In this document: positions 36,477 through 45,725 of the stretch, one piece after another
Layout of the letters: each line of letters starts with the position of its first letter
How positions within the stretch are numbered: the stretch's first letter is position 1
Source of the DNA: Sedimentisphaerales bacterium
GTDB taxonomy: Bacteria > Planctomycetota > Phycisphaerae > Sedimentisphaerales > Anaerohalosphaeraceae
Length of the DNA: 64,000 nt
NCBI GenBank assembly: GCA_016926155.1
Contig: JAFGPC010000177.1
Location: 32,871-96,870, forward strand
Direction: 5' to 3'
Program-made: the position numbers and the translations under genes
Notes under the pieces: generated by a model
Databases searched by the model: none
Told to the model about the DNA's origin: nothing
What the model saw: only the letters and a program-made list of their open reading frames with translations

Positions 36477-37910
36477 TTATCGACCACTGCAAGAGAACAT
36501 TACCGGAATGGTCTGAAAAAGAATATACAGATTTAACTGAACCGATCGGCGTTGAATATAAAGATAATCATACCGAATCTTGTGTCTTGGATGAACGTCA
36601 TAGAAACTGCGAATTTGGGCCAGTCCCGTGATTCCAGGCTTTACGGCGAGACGAATTCCCTGCAAAATACGGTGTTTTTCAATACGCCACAGATTTTCCG
36701 GCCTTGGACCAACCAAACTCATTTGCCCTTTAAACACATTGATCAGTTGGGGCAACTCATCCAGGCGGGTTTTCCTTAACCAGCGTCCTATAGGAGTAAC
36801 ACGTGGATCATCTTCCAGGGTGGGAAGCAATCCTATATTACGATCTTTGTTGTCATACATCGTTCGAAATTTATACAACTGGAATACAATCCCATCCTTT
36901 CCTACGCGGTCTTGTTTGTAGAACACCGGCCCTTTCGAAGTCACCTTGATCCAGACGGCAGCTATCGGCCAAATCGGGGAAGAGATAACCAGCATTATGA
37001 TGCTGCCTATTATATCCAGAAATCGGATCATAAACTCCTGCATGTCACTCTTTCTACCAACAAATGTGGTCAGAAATCGGGCAGTCCCATTTCCATTCAA
37101 GCTATCTGACAGTAATTGGGCATAGAGATCGGGCGAAAAGTAAATTCGGGTCTTGAGCTGTTGAAAAAGATAAATCAAAAGATTTAAGGTGCTTTCGTCA
37201 TGAAGCCTCTCGCATAGTACAACTTCATCAATATCCTGATGGCCGGCCAGATCGGCAAGATTTCGGACACTGATTTTTTCCGTGGTTCTTCTATCCCAAA
37301 TCATTTCCCTATTTGGATCGGATCCTACCACAACAACCTTTCTTCCCACCGCTCCGACAATCGTATAGACCATCGCATGGAAACCATATAATGACAATAA
37401 AGATAATGGCAGAGCAATTACAAAAACGCTTGAGGGAAAGGCATTCCAATGCATTCGAAAAACATATAGAAATCCCACCCCGACTACACTACTCAGCAAC
37501 AATCCTGCTAGAATGCGAATGAATAAATCCCAATAGGAGCGAAATCTTTTTTTTAGAGCCCTAGAAAACATTAAAAAAAGGAGGTGTATGACGGTCAGCA
37601 GGATAAACGTATCTCGAAACGATCTGAGATGCGGGACCGGATTTTCTACAGAAACACGCATTGATAAGGCCAGTGACAAGTTCATACCGACCAATACCGC
37701 ATCCACCACAACCAATAGAAGTCGTGTCTTCAGACCGATGGAACGGATAATCCGTGATTTGGTAATCAAAACCTCGTCGGCAGAATTCCGTTTAGTCGTT
37801 TGTAACGAGGACGAATTACCCAGACCGGTTTGGGAGCGGGAGTGAATTCTCCCAATGATTCGGTCCGTTACGATTTCAACTCTGTCAGCTTCTGTAAATG
37901 TCGCACCCAT
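36477..37910 (-). CDS. Polyprenyl-phosphate sugar phosphotransferase (initiating enzyme, WcaJ/WbaP type)
   Basis: This enzyme starts glycan assembly by moving a sugar-1-phosphate onto undecaprenyl phosphate. The 477-residue protein has four N-terminal membrane helices (starting about residue 60), a soluble middle, then the catalytic domain from about 285: GPVFYKQDRVGKDG, YKFRTMY, TRLDELPQLINVFKG, MSLVGPRPE and KPGITGLAQ. These are the constant parts of the family. Its ATG overlaps the preceding glycosyltransferase gene by 43 bases; a TTG nearer residue 49 is an alternative. It is the last gene of the long leftward cluster. Confidence 0.9.
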   Translation of the reverse strand: MGATFTEADRVEIVTDRIIGRIHSRSQTGLGNSSSLQTTKRNSADEVLITKSRIIRSIGLKTRLLLVVVDAVLVGMNLSLALSMRVSVENPVPHLRSFRDTFILLTVIHLLFLMFSRALKKRFRSYWDLFIRILAGLLLSSVVGVGFLYVFRMHWNAFPSSVFVIALPLSLLSLYGFHAMVYTIVGAVGRKVVVVGSDPNREMIWDRRTTEKISVRNLADLAGHQDIDEVVLCERLHDESTLNLLIYLFQQLKTRIYFSPDLYAQLLSDSLNGNGTARFLTTFVGRKSDMQEFMIRFLDIIGSIIMLVISSPIWPIAAVWIKVTSKGPVFYKQDRVGKDGIVFQLYKFRTMYDNKDRNIGLLPTLEDDPRVTPIGRWLRKTRLDELPQLINVFKGQMSLVGPRPENLWRIEKHRILQGIRLAVKPGITGLAQIRSFYDVHPRHKIRYDYLYIQRRSVQLNLYILFQTIPVMFSCSGR

Positions 37911-39082
37911 TGATTTTCCATGATTTTCCTGGAAAAGTGCATCCTGTATACACGGCGGCAGTTCTCCTGTATCTGCTCAAGCCGTCCTGGCTCCCTTGTG
38001 AGTCCCCGCAACTGATCCGCAACCCATTCTATTGAGTCGGGAGAGAGAATCCAGCCTAATTTATGTTTTATAATCCATTCCGCCGGAGCTGAATTTTCAC
38101 TCCCGGCAAAGATAACCGGACGGCCCACCGCCAAAGCCGCAAAAAACTTGCTAGGCATGACCATTCCTGTCCATTCTTCTCGAAGACTGACCAAATGAAT
38201 ATCGCCGCTCTGTAGGCGATCCTGAAGCCGATCCGGAGATACGAAAGGGATGAATTCTATATTCGTATCGTCCGGTCCAGTTGCCTGATGAAACTGATCG
38301 ACTCTATTCCCGAAAACGCCAAAAACAAATCGAATGGGTTCATTTCGAAGGCAACGCGCCAGAGTCAGGATGGTATCGAAGCTGTGTGCACGACCAAAGC
38401 TGCCTGAATAGAGAATGGTTAATTTATCCTTTGCCGACAATCCCGGACAGAATTTCGATTTGATTTCAGCCGGTTCGACCAGCGCCCATGGCGTTATCGT
38501 TGCTCTTTGCTCACCTGACCGATATTCCTGTAATCTTTGTCCCATGCAATTTCCTAAATCGATAACAAGATCACAAGCATGATAAGCAGGTTTAAGCATT
38601 TTTTTGACGGCACGAACAATCCACGAAGCCGAGCATAACATTCCATCCGCAACAGCCGCTTCCGGGTATAAATCAAAGCACCAATGGACAATCCTGGTTT
38701 TCGGACGAAACCATTTCCAAGGTAGCGCCACCAGCACGCTAAAAATCGGGTCCGTACCAAGAAGTACAATATCAATATCGGGGAGAGTTTTTTTTCGTAA
38801 TGCCACCAGACTCCAAGCGATGATCAGCCATACGGCGTTTACCATTCGTCCCGGTATTGATGCCTGTCGTAAAGGTGGACGCCAAATCCGCCGAATTGTA
38901 ATCTCCCGCCAGGACTCATGTCTGGGAAGACTTATTTTATCATTTTCCCAAACACGATTCGACGGCATGACAACCACCTCCCATCCCCTGCGACGCAAAT
39001 CACAGGCCAAATCGGAATAGAGTCTGGCACTCACATTCGTGTCGGGATGAAAATAATGATAAAGAAGGAGTATTTTAGCCAT
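37868..39082 (-). CDS. Glycosyltransferase family 4 (WcaI/WbuB-like)
   Basis: The 404-residue GT-B enzyme starts KILLLYHYFHPDTN and has WCFDLYPEAAVADG and LTILYSGSFGRAHSFDT, the donor-site start of GT4 enzymes. The EEWTGMVMPSKFFAALAVGRP stretch replaces the usual EGFG-like Glu motif, as in the WcaI/WbuB group. It probably adds the second sugar of the repeat. The donor cannot be told. Confidence 0.85.
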   Translation of the reverse strand: MAKILLLYHYFHPDTNVSARLYSDLACDLRRRGWEVVVMPSNRVWENDKISLPRHESWREITIRRIWRPPLRQASIPGRMVNAVWLIIAWSLVALRKKTLPDIDIVLLGTDPIFSVLVALPWKWFRPKTRIVHWCFDLYPEAAVADGMLCSASWIVRAVKKMLKPAYHACDLVIDLGNCMGQRLQEYRSGEQRATITPWALVEPAEIKSKFCPGLSAKDKLTILYSGSFGRAHSFDTILTLARCLRNEPIRFVFGVFGNRVDQFHQATGPDDTNIEFIPFVSPDRLQDRLQSGDIHLVSLREEWTGMVMPSKFFAALAVGRPVIFAGSENSAPAEWIIKHKLGWILSPDSIEWVADQLRGLTREPGRLEQIQENCRRVYRMHFSRKIMENQWVRHLQKLTELKS

Positions 39083-39238
39083 CCTGGCTATGTTTTTCTA
39101 TCCCTATATTTCATTCATGTAATGAATTTATCAATCGTCATTTCCAACGAATAAATAACAGCCCCGCGACCTGTCGAATACAACTCAAACACGGGATGAA
39201 ACCATCTACTGAAAATTCCCACTTGTTGATCGTAATTA

Positions 39239-39982
39239 TTAGTATACCGGTTTTCGTGCGAAAGCAAATAACACGATACCCAGAAATCGTAGGCTCAGCC
39301 GCTCGTGTAATACCCCCAGAAGAAAAGCAGGCCAGGCAAAAGACAGATAAACTGGCTCGGATTCATGTCCATATATACATGCTTCAAAACCGCATTGCCG
39401 CAGTGTTTTCTTTATTTTTCGATGTGTATTACAACGATAAACGGCTGGGAAGATGTCCCGAGATTGTCGGCTATTTTGTACTTTTTTTAGAAAATGACGT
39501 CGACATCGATTTGGAATCAGCCGGACTGCAAGTCCGAAATAACTACACAAATTGGGAGTTCGGACACACAAAAAGCCCCCTTCCCTTAGGACTTCGAAGC
39601 ATTGAGCAAATGTTTCCGCAGGTTTTGTAAGATGCTCCACTATCGAATCCATAAGAATCAAATCCACAGATTTGGATTCAATCGGCCAAACTTGGTCAAG
39701 CAGCCGGAATTCATCAATACAGGGATTATCAGCAGCGGCAGGGTCTATATCAATTCCAATGACTTTTGCACATTTGCCACGAAGAATTCGCATTTGGCGC
39801 CGATATGGAACAGGATCCTCTGCATATGCCCCTCGCCCACATCCGACATCGAGAACCACAGAATCAGGCTTGAGTAGGGCATTCACCCGATGATAAAATG
39901 CAACCGTACCATCCGCCGCGGTAAATCCCCCGAAATCTTTCTCGGGATAAAACAGCGTTTCAAGATTCCGATGTTTTGACAA
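39239..39982 (-). CDS. SAM-dependent methyltransferase
   Basis: The 247-residue class I methyltransferase shows VVLDVGCGRGAYAE (motif I), VIGIDIDP (acidic ligand of the ribose), and VDLILMDSIVEHL as motif IV. The open frame extends upstream into the neighbouring gene, so I use the TTG at 39982, two bases after the previous stop with AGAGG just before it. The C-terminal SFAWPAFLLGVLHE and RFLGIVLFAFAR look amphipathic or hydrophobic. It probably methylates a sugar, a lipid-linked intermediate or the chain end. Confidence 0.75.
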   Translation of the reverse strand: MSKHRNLETLFYPEKDFGGFTAADGTVAFYHRVNALLKPDSVVLDVGCGRGAYAEDPVPYRRQMRILRGKCAKVIGIDIDPAAADNPCIDEFRLLDQVWPIESKSVDLILMDSIVEHLTKPAETFAQCFEVLREGGFLCVRTPNLCSYFGLAVRLIPNRCRRHFLKKVQNSRQSRDIFPAVYRCNTHRKIKKTLRQCGFEACIYGHESEPVYLSFAWPAFLLGVLHERLSLRFLGIVLFAFARKPVY

Positions 39983-39983
39983 T

Positions 39984-41246
39984 CTAAAACCTCTCTGCAG
40001 GTTCCAGGATTCCCGGTTTTGGGAGTATTGGATTCTGATTGAGACATAAAACTTGTCGGGAAGGAGGGGGATATAATGGTATTTCTTTCCCTTGGAGGAT
40101 GCATTCATAGACGGTGAGCATTCGGCCCGCCATTGCATCCCATGTATAGCGTGTTTTAACCAGCTGACGACCTCGCAGGCCCATGGCTGACCTCTGAAGC
40201 AAATTCATATCCAGTAAACGCCGTAGTGCTTCTTCCAATGCGTCCACGTTTGGCTCACAACACAAACCCGCTTTGTTCTCCACAACCTCTGGAAAATTGC
40301 ATCGGGGAGTAATTAACACCGGTTTAGCAGAAGCCATGGCTTCCAATACGGACACACTAAATCCCTCACTGTAGGAAGGCAGGACAAAAACCTCTGAACG
40401 AGACAATAAAGCCGCCTTTTGACGTCCATAAACAGAACCCATAAATGCAATACTGTTCTCAATCTTCCATTGCCCGGCGAGTGCCTGCACAGTGGCCATA
40501 TATCCACGGTCATCCGGCCCGGCCAGGATCAGGAAAGCATCTCGATAGGATGAACACGCCACAAGACGAGCCCATGCATGTAACAAAATATCCAAACCTT
40601 TTTCAGGACTGATCCGAGCCAGATACAGTACCACCCGCCGTTGCTTTAAGAAAGGATACATTTCATCGGTTCTCATCGGATCGGGCATATTTTCATAAGC
40701 AGCCGCATTGATACCGTTGGGAACAATCGTAACGGGCCCTCGATAGCCGGCCTTATAAAAACCCTCAATTTCCCTTTCGCTCAGGGCATGAAGACAAGCC
40801 GCCCTTGTGAATATATATTTTCCAATGGACAACAAATACATTCTTTTTTTAAGACGTTTCAAAAGATTATCTTGGATATATCGCAGGTTCAGCTCTCCTC
40901 TTGGTGCAATGACAACAGGCAATTTTTGTCGGTTGGCCATACAGACAGAGGCAAAAGTCGGGTGTGACCATAATCCATGAAGATGAAAGATATCGATGTT
41001 CTTGGTATAATCTTGCAATGCATGGATGAGAAGGGTTGAACGAAACCAACTCTGAGGCCATTCCCTTTGAAAGACATACACAGGCGAATTAAAGTGATGA
41101 TAATCTTGTTCTTCCGGATTATTTCCTGTACTCCAATAGGAAATATCATGGCCCGCACTCTGGATCATATCGCCCAGGCCTTTTATAGAGCGGGGAGGCC
41201 CCCCCATATGCGGTTCCAAGGATCGTACTACATGGGCAATATGCAT
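39984..41246 (-). CDS. Glycosyltransferase family 4
   Basis: The 420-residue protein begins MHIAHVVRSLEPHMGGPPRS, the standard GT4 N-terminus. GT-B features include VIAPRGELN, VVLYLARISPEKGLDILLHAW for the donor domain, and VLPSYSEGFSVSVLEAMASAKPV with the EGF..E motif. ATG 41246 has AAGGAAT eight bases upstream; the frame extends back into AsnB-1 but is not part of the protein. It is the third gene of the methyltransferase-amidotransferase-glycosyltransferase set 1. Confidence 0.88.
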   Translation of the reverse strand: MHIAHVVRSLEPHMGGPPRSIKGLGDMIQSAGHDISYWSTGNNPEEQDYHHFNSPVYVFQREWPQSWFRSTLLIHALQDYTKNIDIFHLHGLWSHPTFASVCMANRQKLPVVIAPRGELNLRYIQDNLLKRLKKRMYLLSIGKYIFTRAACLHALSEREIEGFYKAGYRGPVTIVPNGINAAAYENMPDPMRTDEMYPFLKQRRVVLYLARISPEKGLDILLHAWARLVACSSYRDAFLILAGPDDRGYMATVQALAGQWKIENSIAFMGSVYGRQKAALLSRSEVFVLPSYSEGFSVSVLEAMASAKPVLITPRCNFPEVVENKAGLCCEPNVDALEEALRRLLDMNLLQRSAMGLRGRQLVKTRYTWDAMAGRMLTVYECILQGKEIPLYPPPSRQVLCLNQNPILPKPGILEPAERF

Positions 41247-41259
41247 AAAGTAATTCCTT

Positions 41260-43149
41260 TTACAAAAGGACCGGATGCGTTTTGGCAACAGAATAGCTCG
41301 TAAGGTCCTTATTCCAAAGGACAAGACTTAATAGTGCAAAAAGGAGCGGCGAACAATCGGCTGCGCCGTTCATATGCAGATCGATCATTCGACGTATTTC
41401 AACTGGATTGATTCCCATCTGATCCTCCATATAGGTGGGGATCAGTTCATCCTGGACCATATCCCGGCACTCACGCCGAAACCAAGAGGCAATCGGCACA
41501 CAAAAACCTCTTTTCTTTAATGCGATTCGATCTTTAGGGCAACTCTTTATCAGGACTTTTCGTAACAACCATTTGTTCCATTGGCCCTGCATTTTCCATT
41601 TTATGGGCAGAGACAGGGCGAACTCCACGATTCGATAATCCAATAGCGGTACACGTACCTCCAATCCCACTGCCATGGAAGCCACATCCACTTTCTGTAA
41701 TATCCCATCCGGAAGATAATAGGAAAAGTCCAGTCGTGCCCACTGACTTATTTCATCGACCTGTGGAAAGGATACGGATCGATCATGAAAAAGTTGCGCA
41801 GAAGTTATTCCATGTTCAGGGTAGATCTGTCCAGGATTTGTATGCTTCATAATGCTTTTGGTGTAGGAAAATCCTTCGTGTGAATCATGTTTCTGGATAC
41901 AACGGCCCAACATAGACCAACGGTGTTTTGGCACTGACATCAGTAATTGACCGACGGCTCTTCGAAACACAAGAGGACTTTTATAAACCGGCTTGAGACG
42001 ATTCATGATTTGGTACTGTGGATAACCGGAAAATAGTTCATCTCCTCCATCTCCGCTAAGACACACCGTCACCTGCTCTCGTGCGAACCGGGAAAGCATC
42101 ATCGTCGGAAGAGCGGAAACATCGGCAAATGGCTCATCATATTGTCTAGTATACTCATCCAGCAAACAGACAAGATCCGAACTGTTCATACTCCTTTCAT
42201 TATGTCGAGTGTTGAAATGTTGAGCTATCCGACGAGCTTGATTGGTCTCGTTATATCTTGGTTCTTCAAAACCAATCGTGAATGTCTGCGGAATCTCATC
42301 TGCCACGTGTGTCATAGCGGCCACGACCGAAGATGAATCGATCCCACCGGATAAAAACGCACCCAGTGGAACATCGGATATCATTCGTAACTTCACCGAA
42401 TCCTGAATCAAATCGTCCAGGTGTTCGATCAATGCAGTTACAGGCTTCTGCGCCAATGATGGATTTATCCGAATTTCATCAGGATTCCAATAACACATTT
42501 CGGAAACACTTTTCTGATCAATCCATAAACAATGACCGGGACAAAGCTTACGCACTCCGTGAAATATGGACCACGGCGCCGGTACATATCCCAGTTCCAG
42601 GAATAATCCCAGCGCTTCCGGATCGATTCGACGTGGACAGGAAGGATGCATCGCAAGTGCGCCCAGACGGGAAGCAAAAATTACGACACTTTCATCAATA
42701 AAGTAGTAAAGGGGCTTGATACCGACACGATCTCGAGCCAGGAAGAGACCCCGTCTTTGCGCATCCCACAGACCGAAAGCAAACATACCATTGAAACGTT
42801 CCAAGCAATCCCACCCCCACAGTCGATAGGCCTTGAGCGCCACTTCCGTATCGGTTCGACTGTGTAATGAAATTCCTTGGGAGACCAATTCCTTGCCGAT
42901 ATCCCGATAATTGTATATTTCCCCATTATATGAAATCACATGGCCGACATCCTCATCGATCATGGGCTGGTGGCCGGCACGGCTCAAGTCAAGGACCGAT
43001 AGCCTGCGATGTCCCAGACCGACGCATCCATCGATCCAGAGACCGGCATCGTCCGGCCCCCGGCACGCCATACGATCGCGCATCACCGTGATCTGTCCCA
43101 CATCCACCGGCCGACCGTCACGATGCCAAATGCCTAGAATTCCGCACAT
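41260..43149 (-). CDS. Asparagine-synthase-type glutamine amidotransferase (AsnB-1)
   Basis: The 629-residue protein has both AsnB domains. The N-terminal glutaminase keeps Cys2 (MCGILG), RGPD, SYNGEIYNY and RTDTE; the synthetase has the ATP PP-loop SGGIDS at 267-272, SGDGGDELFSGY and a VDVASMAVGLEVRVPLLD segment. In polysaccharide clusters such proteins (for example WbpS) are proposed to amidate uronic acids instead of making free asparagine. Its start overlaps the methyltransferase stop by 16 bases. It is one of three copies in this cluster. Confidence 0.88.
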   Translation of the reverse strand: MCGILGIWHRDGRPVDVGQITVMRDRMACRGPDDAGLWIDGCVGLGHRRLSVLDLSRAGHQPMIDEDVGHVISYNGEIYNYRDIGKELVSQGISLHSRTDTEVALKAYRLWGWDCLERFNGMFAFGLWDAQRRGLFLARDRVGIKPLYYFIDESVVIFASRLGALAMHPSCPRRIDPEALGLFLELGYVPAPWSIFHGVRKLCPGHCLWIDQKSVSEMCYWNPDEIRINPSLAQKPVTALIEHLDDLIQDSVKLRMISDVPLGAFLSGGIDSSSVVAAMTHVADEIPQTFTIGFEEPRYNETNQARRIAQHFNTRHNERSMNSSDLVCLLDEYTRQYDEPFADVSALPTMMLSRFAREQVTVCLSGDGGDELFSGYPQYQIMNRLKPVYKSPLVFRRAVGQLLMSVPKHRWSMLGRCIQKHDSHEGFSYTKSIMKHTNPGQIYPEHGITSAQLFHDRSVSFPQVDEISQWARLDFSYYLPDGILQKVDVASMAVGLEVRVPLLDYRIVEFALSLPIKWKMQGQWNKWLLRKVLIKSCPKDRIALKKRGFCVPIASWFRRECRDMVQDELIPTYMEDQMGINPVEIRRMIDLHMNGAADCSPLLFALLSLVLWNKDLTSYSVAKTHPVLL

Positions 43150-44192
43150 GTTAATTCCGTCTTTTCATCCTTCTGAAGCATGTCCGTATTCAATTGGCCT
43201 CTTTGAGGCCGAACTGCTTTACCTATAATTCCGTTGTATCCAATCCGTATATCAATTTCAGCCAATCCTTCCTGTTCATACCATCGACGAAATGTCTGTA
43301 TCGCCTGAGGTTTATCATATCTTGGAGAGAGCATGTCAAATGTGTCCAGATAGGCCCATTCACGAAGCATGGCATCATTGGCCTGAGGCATAAGTCGATA
43401 AAAATCGGCCACTAGTAAACGCCAACTGATCGCCTGCCCTACATGTCCCAGCCTCCGCAGACAGCGAATCAGCGGCCAACAAAAGTTTACCCATCGCCGG
43501 ACCCATCGATACAGTAAGGACGGCGGTAATTGACATGTGATGGGACGAATGTATGTCTTGGTATGGAAAAGCCAATGGACCCAGTCTTTGATATAAATAT
43601 CGGTCACAATCGCGCCGCCGGGTTTGATGGAATCGACCAGCGCTCGAAATGCCGCTTCGGGATTTGGCGTATGCTGTAAGACTCCCAGGCAGAATACTCG
43701 ATCAAAGGAGGCCCTCTGAAACGGCATCTGGTAAATATCCGCTTGGACAATCAGGACGTTCTCTCGGTGGCCGTTCATACGATAATTAGCTTCCACTGCA
43801 GCAGAATAGTCAAAGGAAACCACCGTGGCTCCTGTTTCAGCGGCACAAGAGGTAAATCGACCTGCGCCACATCCGGCTTCAAGGATAAACTCTCCGTGCA
43901 GTTTCTGAGGCCAGCGTGTTTCTTGCTCAAACCGCTGTCGACTCAAAAAAACGCCGGAATAATGATCATGTTGTGTCTGTATATGAACATTCCATTCAAA
44001 ACCAAAGCTTGCAGCATAGTTATCCGGCTTCACAAACCGTGGCACAAAATTAAGAATTGGATATTCCTGTTTGCCCTTTGGATCATAGAGTTTCCCTTCT
44101 CTAACTCGGTCATTTTCCATCGTAACGATATCCAGTGCAAGAGGACGACCGGTACGGGGACATCGCAAAAGATACAGGTGTTCTGGACGCAT
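43134..44192 (-). CDS. SAM methyltransferase with Trm112-like N-terminus (set 1)
   Basis: The 352-residue protein begins with a short Trm112-like segment (YLLRCPRTGRPL, PILNFVPRFV), then the class I methyltransferase core: ILEAGCGAGRFT, VVSFDYS, FDRVFCLGVLQHTP. C-terminal helices after about residue 220 end in DTFDMLSPRYDK and IGYNGIIGKA. The layout, including the SFGFEW motif before the core, matches the protein upstream of AsnB-3. A small-molecule or sugar target is likely. Its start has no strong ribosome site visible beyond GGAAGGAG-like purines further up. Confidence 0.82.
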   Translation of the reverse strand: MRPEHLYLLRCPRTGRPLALDIVTMENDRVREGKLYDPKGKQEYPILNFVPRFVKPDNYAASFGFEWNVHIQTQHDHYSGVFLSRQRFEQETRWPQKLHGEFILEAGCGAGRFTSCAAETGATVVSFDYSAAVEANYRMNGHRENVLIVQADIYQMPFQRASFDRVFCLGVLQHTPNPEAAFRALVDSIKPGGAIVTDIYIKDWVHWLFHTKTYIRPITCQLPPSLLYRWVRRWVNFCWPLIRCLRRLGHVGQAISWRLLVADFYRLMPQANDAMLREWAYLDTFDMLSPRYDKPQAIQTFRRWYEQEGLAEIDIRIGYNGIIGKAVRPQRGQLNTDMLQKDEKTELTCAEF

Positions 44193-44248
44193 AGAACAAA
44201 AATCTTAATTGGAAGGAGCAACAAGCCTTCTTGTTCAGCCGCCAGCGA

Positions 44249-44452
44249 TTAAAATAATGTGTAAATCCAGGGCGCCCCGCCTGTTTCCGCCAAAAGGACC
44301 AGACACCCCAGCAATACTAACATAATAATGATGGGTAATAACCACCACTTTTTATTGTACTTCAGGAATTCCCAGAACTCTCGGAAGAATCCCACTCGTT
44401 TTTGCCTGGATAAATCGTCAAACAATTGTGAGTGCTTTTGATTTTGTTCCAT
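44249..44452 (-). CDS. DUF5989 small membrane protein
   Basis: This 67-residue protein has a single hydrophobic helix (WWLLPIIIMLVLLGCLVLLAE) after a basic-aromatic stretch EFWEFLKYNKK, and ends IYTLF. This pattern is typical of DUF5989, often found in glycan clusters near SxtJ-like membrane proteins and carbamoyltransferases. Function unknown. It lies between a glycosyltransferase and a methyltransferase gene, with 37 and 56 base gaps. The start has GGAGAACC-type purines just upstream. Confidence 0.75.
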   Translation of the reverse strand: MEQNQKHSQLFDDLSRQKRVGFFREFWEFLKYNKKWWLLPIIIMLVLLGCLVLLAETGGAPWIYTLF

Positions 44453-44489
44453 TGCTAATGGTTCTCCTTATAAACGATTCGATGAGATC

Positions 44490-45725
44490 TTAAACATTAT
44501 GCATTTCACACTCGTCCGAATCATTGATTGTATATGTTTTAATCTTTTCTTTCTCCCGTCTCCTAAAAGACTCAGGATGTATTGTTTCTATCTTATGTTC
44601 GAGAGAAGAAGTTGAATATTCCCCCTCTAAAACTTGTTTGTATAATTTCTCATATTGGTCAACCATATGCTCAACGGTCATCCGTTCCGTTATCTTTCTC
44701 GCCTTTTGAATTCGGTTGTTTGTATACTTTTCCTGAAGCATTTTCATCAAAGTGCTTTCCATTTGATGCGCATCATGGGGATCAACAAACTCCGCAGTGC
44801 TCTGATCCAGCAACTCTCGATGGGCTGGGATGTCTGAAACCAGCACCCGACACCAACAGGCCATCGCTTCCAAAACGGTATTCGGACATCCTTCAAATTG
44901 GCTCAGAGAAACCAGGACGTCGGCTCGCTTCATCCATGCCCAGACCTGCCGCTGGGAACACATCCCCTCAAAAAACACTGTTTTTTGTACACCCAGCGAT
45001 TCCACCTGTCGCCTTAAAGACGCATCCAAGGGTCCAACACCACAAAAGACAAACACAAACGGCACGTTTTTATTGGCTTGGGCCAGTACAGGAAGAAGTT
45101 GAGATAGGTTTTTTTCATGAGACAATCGCCCTGCATAAAGAACCACTTTCTGATGTGACGATATTCCATACGTTGCAGCATTTATAGGTTCAACCCTATC
45201 AATAACCTCTAAAGGCATACCATTGGATATATGCATTCTTGGAACATTCGGTCTTTGTCCGCTCCAATATTGACATCCGGCTCTTGAATTGGCCACAATG
45301 ACCGAAGCTCGTCGGGCTATTAAAATACGAAGGCGAATCTTCCAAGTATCCGACCAGGCCTGGGAGCAACTGGGTTCTCTGAGGACCCAACGTGATTTAT
45401 CTCTTTGAAAGGCTAAGCCGCCAAGAATATCCATTTGAGGATTCCATGTCTGCATAATATCCGGTGCTATCCTATGAACCAGACAAAGCAGCTTCCATAG
45501 GATACGGGGATTATGATTGTTAAAGCACGACAAGCGATGAAAATGAATCCGATCGGATAGATGAATGGAGGAATCCGGGCCTTTGGTAAGATATGCAACA
45601 TGAATTTCATGCCCACGATCCACCAATCCTCCACTGAGATAAGCCATCTGTCTTTCCGCCCCTCCTCCACTGAGATGCGGAATCAGATGGAGAATGCGAA
45701 GCGGTTTATGGATTGTACTGTTCAT
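44490..45725 (-). CDS. Glycosyltransferase family 4
   Basis: A 411-residue GT-B enzyme: RILHLIPHLSGGGAERQM at the N-terminus, VVLYAGRLSHEKNL, VFVFCGVGPLD and VSLSQFEGCPNTVLEAMA with the donor-binding EG..N..LEA motif. The last ~55 residues are a charged tail beyond the usual fold. ATG 45725 overlaps the AsnB-2 stop as TGATG, giving coupled translation. It is the third gene of set 2. Confidence 0.88.
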   Translation of the reverse strand: MNSTIHKPLRILHLIPHLSGGGAERQMAYLSGGLVDRGHEIHVAYLTKGPDSSIHLSDRIHFHRLSCFNNHNPRILWKLLCLVHRIAPDIMQTWNPQMDILGGLAFQRDKSRWVLREPSCSQAWSDTWKIRLRILIARRASVIVANSRAGCQYWSGQRPNVPRMHISNGMPLEVIDRVEPINAATYGISSHQKVVLYAGRLSHEKNLSQLLPVLAQANKNVPFVFVFCGVGPLDASLRRQVESLGVQKTVFFEGMCSQRQVWAWMKRADVLVSLSQFEGCPNTVLEAMACWCRVLVSDIPAHRELLDQSTAEFVDPHDAHQMESTLMKMLQEKYTNNRIQKARKITERMTVEHMVDQYEKLYKQVLEGEYSTSSLEHKIETIHPESFRRREKEKIKTYTINDSDECEMHNV

